Assembly: GCF_030646115.1 (NCBI RefSeq)
Contig: NZ_JAUSMX010000006.1
Span: 62,001-126,000 of the forward strand
DNA length: 64,000 nucleotides
Direction of reading: 5' to 3'
From: Fluviicoccus sp.
GTDB taxonomy: Bacteria; Pseudomonadota; Gammaproteobacteria; Pseudomonadales; Moraxellaceae
Within the stretch, counting starts at the first letter, position 1, and each line of letters starts with the position of its first letter. Of the stretch, positions 43,413 through 53,362 are shown piece by piece. The notes under the pieces were generated by a model. That model worked only from the letters and a program-made list of their open reading frames with translations, searched no databases and had not been told where the DNA came from. The position numbers were made by a program, and so were the translations under genes.

Positions 43413-44099
43413 ATGACCGCCATTCCCCCCGAAGCCCATACTCCGCACCGGCCCACCCGCTGTGACGGCGAGGAGTCCCGCGAGCGCCTGCTGCAGGCCG
43501 GGCTGCGGCTGTTTGCCCATCAGGGCTTCAGCAAGACCTCCACCCGTGAACTGGCCGAAGCTGCCAACGTCAACGTCGCGGCCATCAGTTATTACTTCGG
43601 CGACAAGCTGGGCCTGTATCGCGCCGTGTTCTTTGAACCGAAAGGGCCGGTGACCCACGACATCGCCCGTTTTGCCGACCCCGCACTGCCGCTGCCCGAC
43701 GCCCTGCGCGGCTTCTTCGCCGGATTCCTGGAGCCGCTGCGCCAAGGCGACCTGCTGCGGCTGTGCATGAAGCTGCATTTCCGCGAAATGCTGGAACCGA
43801 CCGGCTTGTGGGAAGAAGAAGTTGACCAGGGCATCCGGCCGATGCACGAGGCGCTGGTGGCCCTGCTCTGCCGCCACTTTGCGCAGGACACCGCCGATGA
43901 CGACCTTGAACGCCTGGCGTTCTGCATTGCCGGACTGGCGGTGCACCTGCATGTCGGCCACGAACTGATTGACCAGCTGACACCCGGCCTCAATGCCGCA
44001 ACCGATGCCGTCGACCGCTGGTCTGACCGGCTGGTGATGTATGCGCAGGCGATGATCGAGGCCGAGAAGGCCCGACGCAGCGGAGCCCTGAACTCATGA
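43413..44099 (+). CDS. TetR-family regulator with CecR-like C-terminal domain
   Basis: 228 residues. N-terminal helix-turn-helix: RERLLQAGLRLFAHQGFSKT followed by REL..AANVNVAAISYYFGDK. The C-terminal domain (LRGFFAGFLEPL, LHFREMLEPTG) is of the CecR/DUF1956 type common next to drug-efflux genes. It is the first gene of a TetR-adaptor-RND operon and likely represses it through the palindromes upstream. Its stop overlaps an in-frame ATG of the adaptor. Confidence 0.92.
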   Translation: MTAIPPEAHTPHRPTRCDGEESRERLLQAGLRLFAHQGFSKTSTRELAEAANVNVAAISYYFGDKLGLYRAVFFEPKGPVTHDIARFADPALPLPDALRGFFAGFLEPLRQGDLLRLCMKLHFREMLEPTGLWEEEVDQGIRPMHEALVALLCRHFAQDTADDDLERLAFCIAGLAVHLHVGHELIDQLTPGLNAATDAVDRWSDRLVMYAQAMIEAEKARRSGALNS

Positions 44100-44152
44100 C
44101 CATCCAAAATCACTCCAGAATTGCCCTTAAACTTCCACGGAAAATCCAGACC

Positions 44153-45238
44153 ATGAAGACCCGTCTTGCGGCCCTGCCGCTGCTGGCCGCCTCACTGTTC
44201 GCCCCGGTGATCCACGCCGCCGACAAGCCCGCCGCCGCGTTCGCCCCCAAACCCTCCCTGACCGTGACCGTGATCCAGCCGCAACGCATGGATATCCCGC
44301 TGTCGGTGGCCGCCAACGGCAGCATCACCGCCTGGCAGGAAGCCAGCGTCGGCAGCGAAGCCCAGGGCTACCGGCTGGCCGAAGTCCGGGTCAACGTTGG
44401 TGACACGGTGAAGAAGGGCCAGGTGCTGGCCGTCTTCTCGGCGGACATGGCCGAGGCTGAACTGGCCCAGGGCAAGGCCGCCATTGCCGAAGCCGAAGCG
44501 AATCTGGCCGCCGCCACGGCCGACGCGCAGCGCGCCCGCGACCTGCAAAGCAACGGTGCGCTTAGCGCCCAGCAGATCAACCAGTACCTTACCGCCGAGA
44601 AGACCGCCAAGGCGCGGCTGGACGTGCAAAAGGCCGCCGCCCACGCGCTGCAAATCCGCCTCAACCAGACCAAGGTGCTGGCGGCGGATGACGGCATCAT
44701 TTCTGCCCGCAACGCCACGGTCGGTGCGGTGACGCCTGCCGGTCAGGAACTGTTCCGGCTGATCCGCCAGGGACGGCTGGAATGGCGCGCCGAAGTCGCC
44801 GCCAGTGATCTGGCCGCCATTCGTCCCGGCCAGCGCGTGCGCATCACCCCGGCCGGCGGCAGCGTCATTGAAGGCAAGGTGCGCATGGTGGCGCCCACGG
44901 TGGATACCGCCACCCGCAACGGCCTGGTCTATGTGGACCTGCCGAAAACCGGCGTAGCCAAGGCAGGAATGTTTGCGCGCGGCGAGTTCGCCATTGGCGG
45001 CAGTTCCGCCTTCACCCTGCCGCAAACCGCCGTGCTGCTGCGCGACGGCTACAGCTATGTCTTCCTGGTGCATCCCGACAACAAGGTGCGGCAATTGAAG
45101 GTGGCTGTGGGCCGCCGCCTGGGTGACCGCATCGAGATCACCACCGCGCTGGACGCCAACGGCCGTTATGTCGCGGCCGGCGGCGGCTTCCTCAGCGACG
45201 GCGATCTGGTGCGGGTTGTGCCCGCTCCGACGCGCTGA
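44153..45238 (+). CDS. RND efflux periplasmic adaptor (membrane fusion protein)
   Basis: 361 residues from the ATG at 44153, which opens a clean signal peptide (MKTRLAALPLLAASLFA). An ATG at 44096 overlaps the TetR stop and would add 19 residues before it; either could be used. Features: a lipoyl/barrel-sandwich half (VTVIQPQRMDIPLSV), EVRVNVGDTVKKGQVLA, an Ala-rich coiled-coil hairpin (about 110-170) and a second lipoyl half (VLAADDGIISARNATVG). It bridges the RND pump and the outer-membrane channel. No outer-membrane factor gene is beside it. Confidence 0.93.
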   Translation: MKTRLAALPLLAASLFAPVIHAADKPAAAFAPKPSLTVTVIQPQRMDIPLSVAANGSITAWQEASVGSEAQGYRLAEVRVNVGDTVKKGQVLAVFSADMAEAELAQGKAAIAEAEANLAAATADAQRARDLQSNGALSAQQINQYLTAEKTAKARLDVQKAAAHALQIRLNQTKVLAADDGIISARNATVGAVTPAGQELFRLIRQGRLEWRAEVAASDLAAIRPGQRVRITPAGGSVIEGKVRMVAPTVDTATRNGLVYVDLPKTGVAKAGMFARGEFAIGGSSAFTLPQTAVLLRDGYSYVFLVHPDNKVRQLKVAVGRRLGDRIEITTALDANGRYVAAGGGFLSDGDLVRVVPAPTR

Positions 45239-45250
45239 CAGGAGCCGTCT

Positions 45251-48200
45251 ATGAACGTTTCCGCGTGGTCCATCCGCAACCCTATTCCGTCGATCCTGCT
45301 GTTCATGATGCTGACCGTCATCGGCATCATGGGTTTTCAGCGCATGAAGATCCAGAATTTCCCGGATATCGACCTGCCCACCATCTCCGTCACCGCCTCG
45401 CTGCCGGGCGCTTCGCCGTCGCAGCTGGAAACCGAGGTGGCGCGCAAGATTGAAAATTCCGTGGCCACCCTGCAAGGGGTGAAGCACATCTATACCAAGA
45501 CCCAGAGCGGCACCGCCACCGTCACCGTGGAGTTCCGGCTGGAAAAACCGACGCAGGAAGCCGTGGACGATGTGCGCGACGCCGTCTCCCGCATCCGCGC
45601 CGACCTGCCGGGCGACCTGCGCGACCCGGTAATCAGCAAGATGAACCTGGCCGGGACGCCTGTGCTGACCTACACCATCGGCTCCAGCCGGCTGGACGAG
45701 GAAGCGCTGTCCTGGTATGTGGACCACGACATCAGCAAGTCGCTGCTCAGCGTGCGCGGTGTCGGCTCGGTGTCCCGCGTTGGCGGCGTCACCCGTGAAG
45801 TGCGCGTGGAGCTGGACCCGTCGCGCCTGCTGGCGCTGAACGCCACTGCGGCCGATATTTCGCGGCAACTGCGGCAGGTGCAGCAGGAAGCCTCCGGCGG
45901 CAAGACCGACATTGGCGGGCTGGAACAGTCGGTGCGCACCATCGCCACTGTGCAGTCGGCGGAAGAACTGGCGGCCATGGAAATTCCCCTGGCTGACGGC
46001 CGCCGCATCCGCCTCGACCAGGTGGCCACGGTCAGCGACACCGTCACCGAAAAACGCAGCGTCGCCCTGCTGGACGGCAAGCCGGTGGTGGGCTTCGAGA
46101 TTGTCCGTTCCCTGAAGTCGGGCGAAGTGGATGTGCAGAACGGTGTCCGCGCCGAACTGGACCGCATCCGCGCCGCCAATCCTGACCTGACCATCACCGA
46201 AGCTTTCAACTTTGTGGAGCCGGTGGAACAGAACTATCACGGCTCGATGATGCTGTTGTATGAAGGCGCGGCGCTGGCGGTGCTGGTGGTGCTGCTGTTC
46301 CTGCGGGACTGGCGGGCGACACTGGTTGCCGCCACGGCGCTGCCAATGTCGGTGATCCCAGCCTTTGCGGTGATGTATTACCTCTTCGACTTCTCGATCA
46401 ATATTGTCACCCTGCTCAGCCTGTCACTGGTGGTGGGGGTGCTGGTGGACGATGCCATTGTCGAAATTGAAAACATCATGCGCCACTTGCGCATGGGCAA
46501 GACACCCTATCAGGCGGCCATGGAAGCCGCCGATGAAATCGGCATGGCGGTGATCGCCACCACCTTTACGCTGGTGGCCGTGTTCCTGCCCACCGCCTTC
46601 ATGGCCGGGGTGCCGGGCAAGTTCTTCGTGCAGTTCGGCTGGACAGCCGCGATTGCCGTGTTCATCTCGCTGGTGGTGGCGCGGATGCTGACGCCGATGA
46701 TGGCGGCCTACATCCTCAAGCCCCCCAAAAAGGAGCACCACGAACCGCGCTGGCTGACCATTTACGGCAGATGGGCGACCTGGTGTCTCAAACACCGGCT
46801 GCTGACGCTGCTGGTAACGGCCATCTTCTTCGTCGGCTCCTTCTCGCTGGCCAAGTACCTGCCTACCGGTTTTGTACCGCCCGATGACCTCAACACCACG
46901 CAGGTAACTCTGACCTTGCCGCCCGGCAGTTCGCTGGCACAGACCATGGAAGTGGCCGAACACGCCCGGCAGATCGTCAACCAGAACAAGCACGTCAAGC
47001 TGGTCTACACCGCCGTGGGCGCTGGCAATACCGGCAGCGACCCCTTCATGGGCAACGGCGGCAACGACGTCACCAAGGCGACGCTGACGCTGAACCTGAC
47101 CCAGCGCCAGGACCGGCCCGGCACCACCAAGCAGGATATCGAACGGCAATTGCGCGAGGCGCTGGTGGTGGTTCCCGGCGCGCGGGTGAAGATCGGCTTC
47201 GGCGGCTCGGCGGAGAAGTACATCCTGGTGCTGGCGGGTGAGGACGGCAAGGCGCTGTCCGACCACGCCCAGGTGGTGGAGCGCGAACTGCGCACCATCC
47301 CCGGCATTGGCAACGTCACCTCCACCGCCAGCCTGGTGCGCCCGGAACTGGTGGTGCGGCCCGACCCGGCCCGGGCGGCGGACCTTGGCGTCACCTCGGC
47401 GGCAATTGCCGACACGCTGCGTATCGCCACGGCCGGCGACTATGACCAGTCGCTGGCCAAGCTCAACCTCAGCCAGCGCCAGGTGCCGATCATGGTGCGC
47501 CTGCCTGCCGACGCACGCACCGACCTCGACCTGATCTCCCGCCTGCCCGTACCCGGCGCGCACGGCCCGGTGCCGCTGGCCAATGTCGCCACGCTGACAC
47601 TGGAAAGCGGCCCGGCGCAGATTGACCGCTATGACCGCCAGCGCAACATCAACATCGAGATCGAACTGAACCAGCAACCGCTGGGTGACGTGGAGAAAGC
47701 GGCGCTGGCGCTACCCAGCCTGCGCAACCTGCCGCCCGGCGTCAAACAGACAACCGTGGGTGACGCCGAAGCCATGGGCGAGTTGTTCTCCAGCTTTGGT
47801 CTGGCCATGCTGACCGGCGTGATGTGTATCTATGTGGTGCTGGTGCTGCTGTTCAAGAGCTTCATGCAGCCGGTCACCATCCTCGGGGCGCTGGTGCTGT
47901 CGATTCCGGGAGCGTTTCTGGCCCTGTTCCTGACGAACACAGCGTTCTCAATGCCGTCGATGATCGGCCTGATCATGCTGATGGGCATTGCCACCAAGAA
48001 CTCGATCCTGCTGATTGACTATGTGATCCTGGCGCAGCGCGAGCATGGCCTGAACCGGTGGGATGCCCTGCTGGATGCCTGCCGCAAGCGGGCGCGGCCG
48101 ATTGTGATGACGACGATTGCAATGGGCGCGGGCATGATGCCGATTGCGCTGGGGCTGGGCACTGACCCGAGTTTCCGGGCGCCGATGGCGATTGTGGTGA

Positions 48201-48316
48201 TCGGGGGCTTGATTACTTCGACCTTCCTGAGCCTGCTGGTGATTCCGGTGGTGTTTACCTTTGTGGATGACGGGGTGCAGAAGGTGGGGGGATTGTTCCG
48301 CAAGCGGACGCATTGA
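45251..48316 (+). CDS. RND-family inner-membrane efflux pump
   Basis: 1021 residues, 12 bases after the adaptor. N-terminal membrane helix, then porter domains, SAEKYILVL segment, and the second half duplicating the first. Transmembrane helix 4 carries the proton-relay aspartates in VVGVLVDDAIVEIENIMRH. The opening SIRNPIPSILLFMMLT and DIDLPTISVTASLPGASPSQLE fit the HAE1/AcrB-like superfamily. It would export drugs, lipids or other amphiphiles with proton energy. Substrate not predictable. Confidence 0.95.
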   Translation: MNVSAWSIRNPIPSILLFMMLTVIGIMGFQRMKIQNFPDIDLPTISVTASLPGASPSQLETEVARKIENSVATLQGVKHIYTKTQSGTATVTVEFRLEKPTQEAVDDVRDAVSRIRADLPGDLRDPVISKMNLAGTPVLTYTIGSSRLDEEALSWYVDHDISKSLLSVRGVGSVSRVGGVTREVRVELDPSRLLALNATAADISRQLRQVQQEASGGKTDIGGLEQSVRTIATVQSAEELAAMEIPLADGRRIRLDQVATVSDTVTEKRSVALLDGKPVVGFEIVRSLKSGEVDVQNGVRAELDRIRAANPDLTITEAFNFVEPVEQNYHGSMMLLYEGAALAVLVVLLFLRDWRATLVAATALPMSVIPAFAVMYYLFDFSINIVTLLSLSLVVGVLVDDAIVEIENIMRHLRMGKTPYQAAMEAADEIGMAVIATTFTLVAVFLPTAFMAGVPGKFFVQFGWTAAIAVFISLVVARMLTPMMAAYILKPPKKEHHEPRWLTIYGRWATWCLKHRLLTLLVTAIFFVGSFSLAKYLPTGFVPPDDLNTTQVTLTLPPGSSLAQTMEVAEHARQIVNQNKHVKLVYTAVGAGNTGSDPFMGNGGNDVTKATLTLNLTQRQDRPGTTKQDIERQLREALVVVPGARVKIGFGGSAEKYILVLAGEDGKALSDHAQVVERELRTIPGIGNVTSTASLVRPELVVRPDPARAADLGVTSAAIADTLRIATAGDYDQSLAKLNLSQRQVPIMVRLPADARTDLDLISRLPVPGAHGPVPLANVATLTLESGPAQIDRYDRQRNINIEIELNQQPLGDVEKAALALPSLRNLPPGVKQTTVGDAEAMGELFSSFGLAMLTGVMCIYVVLVLLFKSFMQPVTILGALVLSIPGAFLALFLTNTAFSMPSMIGLIMLMGIATKNSILLIDYVILAQREHGLNRWDALLDACRKRARPIVMTTIAMGAGMMPIALGLGTDPSFRAPMAIVVIGGLITSTFLSLLVIPVVFTFVDDGVQKVGGLFRKRTH

Positions 48317-48347
48317 CACCGGCTTGACCGCCCCCTGCCGGCTTGCC

Positions 48348-48809
48348 TCAAACCGGCAGCGTGGTGCGGTCCACCACACGGCGCAGCACGAAACTGCTGT
48401 GCACGCCGGTGACGCCGGGAATGCGGGTGATGCGGTTCAGCAGCAATTCCTGATAGTGGTCCATATCCCGCACCACCACCTTCAACTGGTAATCGGCGGA
48501 TTGGCCGGTAATCAGCAGGCACTCCAGCACTTCCGGGATGTCGGCGATGGCGGCTTCGAAGTGGTCGAAGCGTTCGGGGGTGTGCTGGTCCATGGAGATG
48601 TGGATCAGGGCCATGAGGGTGAGGCCGAGCTTGCGGGCGTCGACCAGGGCGCGGTAGCCGGTGATGAGGCCTGACTCTTCCAGTGCCTTGACGCGGCGCA
48701 GGCAGGGGGACGGGGTGAGGCCGATGCGGTCGGCGAGGTCCTGGTTGCTGAGGTGGCCGTCATTTTGCAGGGTTTGGAGGATGAGGCGGTCGTAGCGGTC
48801 TAGGTTCAT
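48348..48809 (-). CDS. Lrp/AsnC-family regulator
   Basis: 153 residues. N-terminal helix-turn-helix (LDRYDRLILQTLQNDGHLS, then LADRIGLTPSPCLRRVKALE) and a C-terminal RAM ligand domain (LMALIHISMDQH, LLITGQSADYQLKVVVRD, ITRIPGVTGVHSSFVLRRV). These sense amino acids. It lies divergent from leuA across a 400-base gap, so a role in branched-chain amino-acid control is plausible but not proved. Confidence 0.93.
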   Translation of the reverse strand: MNLDRYDRLILQTLQNDGHLSNQDLADRIGLTPSPCLRRVKALEESGLITGYRALVDARKLGLTLMALIHISMDQHTPERFDHFEAAIADIPEVLECLLITGQSADYQLKVVVRDMDHYQELLLNRITRIPGVTGVHSSFVLRRVVDRTTLPV

Positions 48810-48825
48810 GATTGTTACTCGCAGT

Positions 48826-48875
48826 GTCCCCTCCCCACCTGTGGGGGAGGGCTAGGGTGGGGGGTGCGGAAAGCT
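48826..48875. repeat. dispersed repeat, family B, single arm (copy 3)
   Basis: CCCCTCCCCACCTGTGGGGG leads a degraded left arm that continues through a GGGGTGCGGAAAGC end also found in copy 1. The right arm is nearly lost (a ACTCCCTTCCCTCCAAG trace at 48884-48900). Confidence 0.6.
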
Positions 48876-48916
48876 CATCAAACACTCCCTTCCCTCCAAG
48901 TAAATTCTTTCATCCC

Positions 48917-49063
48917 GCCTGCCGCGGGCCTTCCTTTTGTCTTGGCAAAAGGAAGCAAAACCGCGTCCTACGCCAAAACTCGCTTTCCGCTTGTCCCCTC
49001 TTGAGGCCCCGCTTCCATCCCTGCGTTCCCTGACATGTTGGCTCAAACAGTTGGCTGCGGACT
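48917..49063. repeat. dispersed repeat, family D, copy 2
   Basis: Same blocks and order as copy 1: GCCTGCCGCGGGCCTTCC through CTTTTGTCTTGGCAAAAGGA (48917-48982), then CAGTTGGCTGCGGACT (49022-49063), with a different middle. With repeat B it fills most of the Lrp-leuA gap; the remaining 49064-49195 is AT-rich and probably holds the leuA promoter. Confidence 0.7.
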
Positions 49064-49209
49064 GCCACTCTTTAGTTTATTGCCATATTTTTTACATATT
49101 CGCAATTTTATGCCTTTATTTTTGATTTTTCCCCTGCATTTCGCAATCCCCTGCTCTTCCTTACGCCGTATTCTGGCTCCAACGAGAAACATTATCCGGA
49201 GCTGCAGCC

Positions 49210-50895
49210 ATGTTGTCGAATCCGTCTGCCAAATACCGCCCCTTTGCACCGGTGAACCTCCCCGACCGTCAGTGGCCCGGCCGTGTCATCGACCGCGCGC
49301 CCATCTGGATGAGCACCGATCTCCGCGATGGCAACCAGTCGCTGTTCGAGCCGATGAATGCGGAGCGGAAGATGCGGATGTTCAAGATGCTCTGTGAGAT
49401 TGGCTTCAAGGAGATCGAGGTGGCGTTTCCGTCGGCGTCGCAGACGGATTTCGATTTCGTGCGTTCGCTCATCGAAGACGACCATATTCCCGAGGATGTG
49501 ACAATCATTGTGCTGACGCAGGCGCGGGAACATTTGATCCGCCGCACGGTGGAGTCCTTGCGCGGGGCGAAGCGGGCGGTGGTGCATGTTTATAACGCCA
49601 CCTCCCCCACCTTCCGTGAGGGGGTGTTCAGCATGAGCAAGCCGGATGTGGTGAAGATGGCGGTGGAGGCGGTGACGCTGATCCGTCAGTTGACCGCAGA
49701 ACAGCCGCAGACGCAATGGCAGCTGGAATACAGCCCGGAGACGTTTACCGCCACGGAACTCGACTTTGCCAAAGAAGTCTGCGATGCCGTGACGGCGGCC
49801 TGGGGCGCAACACCGCAGAACAAGGTGATCCTCAACCTCCCGGCAACGGTGGAGGTGGCGTCGCCGAATGTCTATGCCGACCAGATCGAGTGGATGCACC
49901 GCCATCTGGCCCGCCGCGATAGCGTGGTGATCAGCCTGCATCCGCACAACGATCGCGGCACGGCGGTGGCGGCGGCGGAAATGGGCCTCATGGCCGGGGC
50001 CGACCGGGTGGAAGGCTGTTTGTTCGGACATGGCGAGCGCACCGGCAATGTCGATCTGGTGACGCTGGCGTTGAACCTCTACACACAGGGCATTGCGCCG
50101 AATCTCGACCTCTCGGATATCGATTCGGTGGTGCGCACCGTTGAACACTGCACGCAGTTGCCGGTCCATCCGCGTCACCCTTATGCCGGCGACCTGGTGT
50201 TCACGGCCTTTTCCGGCTCACACCAGGATGCCATCAAGAAAGGTTTTGCCCGGCAGCAGCCGGACGCGGTGTGGAATGTGCCGTACTTGCCGGTCGACCC
50301 GGCCGACGTGGGGCGCAGTTATGACTCGGTGATCCGCGTCAACAGTCAGTCGGGCAAGGGCGGCGTGGCTTATTTGCTGGAAACCGGCTACGGCGTGGTG
50401 ATGCCGCGCCGGGTGCAGGTGGAGTTTTCGGCGGTGGTGCAGCAGCACACCGACACCCACGGCGGTGAGGTGCTGGCGGCGGATATCTGGAATTTGTTCG
50501 CGCAAACCTATCTTCAGGCTGCCGGGCCAGTGGTTTACCGTGAACATCATCTTTTTGAGTACGGCAGCGCGCAGGGCATGCGGCTGGTGATGGACATCCA
50601 CGGCGTGACGCAGGTGTTGACAGGCTATGGCAACGGCCCGATTGATGCGGCGGTACACGCCTTGCAGTCGGCGGGCCTCGGTGTGCAGGTGCGCAGCTAT
50701 GAGGAGCGCTCCATGGGCGCCAGCGCCGAAGGCGGTGAGGCCCGGGCCTGTGCCTTCCTGGAGATTGTGCGGCCGGGGGAAGCCGGAGCCTGCTACGGGG
50801 TGGGCATTGATGGCAATCTCATTACCGCGTCCATCCGGGCCTTGGTCAGCGGCATCAACCGCCTGGGTGTTACGTCGGTGGCCATGGCCGTTTAA
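49210..50895 (+). CDS. leuA: 2-isopropylmalate synthase
   Basis: 561 residues (GGAG eight bases upstream), the length of the Pseudomonas-type LeuA. It condenses acetyl-CoA with 2-ketoisovalerate, the first step of leucine synthesis. The HMGL-like TIM barrel has [29 protein letters not shown] and the metal-site [17 protein letters not shown] with [14 protein letters not shown]-terminal allosteric domain (about 430-561) provides leucine feedback. It stands alone; the next gene is unrelated. An Lrp gene is divergent. Confidence 0.97.
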   Translation: MLSNPSAKYRPFAPVNLPDRQWPGRVIDRAPIWMSTDLRDGNQSLFEPMNAERKMRMFKMLCEIGFKEIEVAFPSASQTDFDFVRSLIEDDHIPEDVTIIVLTQAREHLIRRTVESLRGAKRAVVHVYNATSPTFREGVFSMSKPDVVKMAVEAVTLIRQLTAEQPQTQWQLEYSPETFTATELDFAKEVCDAVTAAWGATPQNKVILNLPATVEVASPNVYADQIEWMHRHLARRDSVVISLHPHNDRGTAVAAAEMGLMAGADRVEGCLFGHGERTGNVDLVTLALNLYTQGIAPNLDLSDIDSVVRTVEHCTQLPVHPRHPYAGDLVFTAFSGSHQDAIKKGFARQQPDAVWNVPYLPVDPADVGRSYDSVIRVNSQSGKGGVAYLLETGYGVVMPRRVQVEFSAVVQQHTDTHGGEVLAADIWNLFAQTYLQAAGPVVYREHHLFEYGSAQGMRLVMDIHGVTQVLTGYGNGPIDAAVHALQSAGLGVQVRSYEERSMGASAEGGEARACAFLEIVRPGEAGACYGVGIDGNLITASIRALVSGINRLGVTSVAMAV

Positions 50896-51157
50896 GTCAC
50901 TGCGGGAGGAAAAAATCGAGGTTTCAGCCCCGCCTCCCCCGCGCCTGATGAATTGATCTTTATTTTGACAAAAATCGCCATTTGCAAATCCCGTCACATT
51001 ACAGGTAAACTCAGGATGAATATTGATCTGCCGAACAGTTCAACCCGGCTCAATCACAGCGACAGCAGGCATGTTCAAGGAGAGGCGCTTTAACGCGCTT
51101 CCGGCACTGTGGCCACACGGAATCACGAGCTTGGCAAACGACATTCCGGGGCGCACC

Positions 51158-51634
51158 ATGTCATCCGAAGACCTGATTGAACACAAGAAGACGGCGCTGC
51201 ACGCCCGTCAGTTCCTGTTGCTGGCCATCGTCATGAACCTGCTGGCCTTGATCACCGCCATAGCCGACGATTTCGGCATGTTGCCGGGTATGCTCTTGGC
51301 GGTCGCCATCCTTGGCGGTGCGGCCGGTATCAGCTTCATCCGCAAATCCATGGAGTTCTCTCTGTTCGTGATGGCTGTTTTCTGGCTGATCGTCTGCACC
51401 CCCATCCTCAACCTGGCGCTGCTGATTCCGCTGTACCGCAATGCGGCAAGCACTTACGCTTCGCTGAAAGAAGACCGGCAACGCGAAGAAACCCTGGTGC
51501 GCGCCCGTGAGCGTTCAAATGCTCCTGCCGTTCCCGCTGCCCCGGCTGAAGCCAAACCGGTGGCCGATGAAGCCAAGCCAAAGTCTGACTTCATCGAATT
51601 TACGCCCTCCCTCCCGGCCAAAGCCCACAAGTAA
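51158..51634 (+). CDS. small inner-membrane protein
   Basis: 158 residues from the ATG at 51158; a longer frame from 51023 has no matching features. Three hydrophobic segments (about 19-37, 42-61 and 67-90) are followed by a charged, Ala/Pro/Lys-rich cytoplasmic tail (LKEDRQREETLVRARERS). No family recognised. The 260 bases upstream hold no obvious gene. A CAGGGGG/CCCCCTG hairpin (51646-51671) follows the stop. Confidence 0.65.
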   Translation: MSSEDLIEHKKTALHARQFLLLAIVMNLLALITAIADDFGMLPGMLLAVAILGGAAGISFIRKSMEFSLFVMAVFWLIVCTPILNLALLIPLYRNAASTYASLKEDRQREETLVRARERSNAPAVPAAPAEAKPVADEAKPKSDFIEFTPSLPAKAHK

Positions 51635-51821
51635 CCGGGGTGGAACAGGGGGATTCCTGTCACGCCCCCTGACACAAAAAATAGTCCTGACAGGCCGGCT
51701 CACCGCTGGCCGATTCCGTTAAAATGCCGCCCGAATATTCTCACCCTCGCGTGCCGGTTCTTTCTGGCGTCTCTTTTGTGAGCATTCCTCACCCTCCGCC
51801 GTCTCGATCAGGTACTGCCGC

Positions 51822-53024
51822 ATGACTACCCCCTTTCAACTCCACGATGTGGACGTGGAACAATTCACCCATGAACTGATGGCGCTGCGCCGCGCCGCCA
51901 ATGAACGTCTGGGCGAAAAGGACTTCAAGCACCTGAAAAAAATCGAACGCTGGGGTAAATGGTGCACCGCTGTCGGCTATGGAACGGCATGGATCATTCC
52001 CAACCCCGTCTCTGCGCTGCTGATCAGCACCGGTAATGTCAACCGCTGGGCCAATATTGGCCACCCGATCATGCATCGCGGCTATGACAAGATTCCCGGC
52101 ATTCCGGAGCGCTACACCTCGAAGGGTTTCGCCAAAGGCTTCCGCCGCTGGCTGGACTGGGCCGACTGGATTGACCCGGCCGCCTGGAACCACGAGCACA
52201 ACCGCCTGCACCATTACAACCTGGGTGAAGCCAGCGACCCCGACCAGGTGGAACTGAACCTGGAGTGGCTGCGTGAGACCAACCTGCCGATGGCCGTGCG
52301 TTATGCCGCGATCGGCCTGTTTGCCCTTTCGTGGAAGCCGTTCTATTACGCGCCCAACACGCTGAAGGTGCTGGGCAAGAAGCGCACGCTGGCGCCCGGT
52401 GAAGTCCGTCAGCCCGGCACGCTGGCGCAGCTCAAGTACTGGAACCCGCTGACGCCGGAAGCCCGTGAGCTGTGGCTGAAGTGTTTCCTGCCCTACATGG
52501 CGTTGCGCTTCGTGGCCATCCCGTCGCTTTTCATCGTCTCGCCGCTGGGCCCCATTGGCGCGGTCAACGTCTTTATCAACAGCCTGCTGGCGGAAGTCTT
52601 CACCAACATCCACAGCTTCGTGGTGATTGCTCCCAACCATACCGGCGACGACCTGATCCTGTTTGAAGAGCAGGCCAACAACAAGAGCGAGTTCTATCTG
52701 CGCCAGATCACCGGCTCGGCCAATTTCCGCACCGGCGGCGACTTCAACGATTTCCTGCACGGCTGGCTGAACTACCAGATTGAGCACCATCTGTGGCCCG
52801 ACCTGCCGATGAGCGAATACCAGCGCCTGCAACCGCAAGTGAAGGCGCTGTGCGCAAAGTACGGTATTCCCTATGTGCAGGAGTCGGTGTGGAAGCGGGT
52901 GAAGAAAACCGTGGATGTGATGGTGGGCAAGACTTCGATGCCGCGTCAGGGGGCGGTGTCGGGCAATCTGCGGCCGGGCGTGTTAGCCGGCGAAGTAACC
53001 ACGAACGCCAAACTGCCCTTGTGA
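51822..53024 (+). CDS. fatty-acid desaturase
   Basis: 400 residues. Four histidine clusters typical of membrane di-iron desaturases are visible: HPIMH, HEHNRLHH, HSFVVIAPNH and QIEHHLWP. Two or three hydrophobic regions lie between them. It introduces a double bond into acyl chains of membrane lipids using O2 and an electron donor. The layout (a long N-terminal region with NVNRWANIGHPIMH) is near the bacterial acyl-lipid/sphingolipid-type group; the position of the double bond cannot be told. Monocistronic. Confidence 0.92.
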   Translation: MTTPFQLHDVDVEQFTHELMALRRAANERLGEKDFKHLKKIERWGKWCTAVGYGTAWIIPNPVSALLISTGNVNRWANIGHPIMHRGYDKIPGIPERYTSKGFAKGFRRWLDWADWIDPAAWNHEHNRLHHYNLGEASDPDQVELNLEWLRETNLPMAVRYAAIGLFALSWKPFYYAPNTLKVLGKKRTLAPGEVRQPGTLAQLKYWNPLTPEARELWLKCFLPYMALRFVAIPSLFIVSPLGPIGAVNVFINSLLAEVFTNIHSFVVIAPNHTGDDLILFEEQANNKSEFYLRQITGSANFRTGGDFNDFLHGWLNYQIEHHLWPDLPMSEYQRLQPQVKALCAKYGIPYVQESVWKRVKKTVDVMVGKTSMPRQGAVSGNLRPGVLAGEVTTNAKLPL

Positions 53025-53029
53025 GATAC

Positions 53030-53061
53030 AGGGGACACAGCTTCCGGTCGGCTTGTCCCCT
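53030..53061 (+). terminator. hairpin after the desaturase gene
   Basis: AGGGGACA (53030-53037) pairs with TGTCCCCT (53054-53061), loop 16 bases, no T-tract. Confidence 0.4.
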
Positions 53062-53362
53062 GCCCGGGCATGACTCAGGCCGCAACGATCACACACACCG
53101 GGCTGGCCCTGATACTCGATAATATACTTAGGTTAAAGTTAAATTTAAGATCATACTAATAACAAAGCATTATTATAGGCCACAAAAAAATTAATTCAGG
53201 CCACCCTTTAAATAAATAGCCCCACTCGCGCAAACCAGACTTACAAAAATAAATACACTAAAGCTCTGTGTATGATTGTAGTTATTTGACTCTTATGAAA
53301 ATATAAAAAAACAGCTACATGAATATAGCAAGTAGCTGACTCTAATAACCTCGGAGACAACA
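53062..53362. other. AT-rich gap before the DUF6160-like gene
   Basis: No ORF worth calling. The sequence turns abruptly AT-rich at about 53115. A hairpin CAGCTAC (53312-53318) / GTAGCTG (53332-53338) lies 25 bases before the next start, so it would sit in the 5' untranslated region. No clear promoter was found. Confidence 0.5.

Noticed and set aside
44192-46240. Minus-strand open frame of 682 codons
   Set aside because: Antisense to the adaptor and RND pump genes, whose motifs are unmistakable.
49064-49209. Leucine-rich leader peptide attenuator before leuA
   Set aside because: No short frame with a run of leucine codons followed by a terminator hairpin could be found.
51023-51157. N-terminal extension of the small membrane protein at 51158
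   Set aside because: The extension has no conserved character and no ribosome site; the ATG at 51158 directly precedes the recognisable part.
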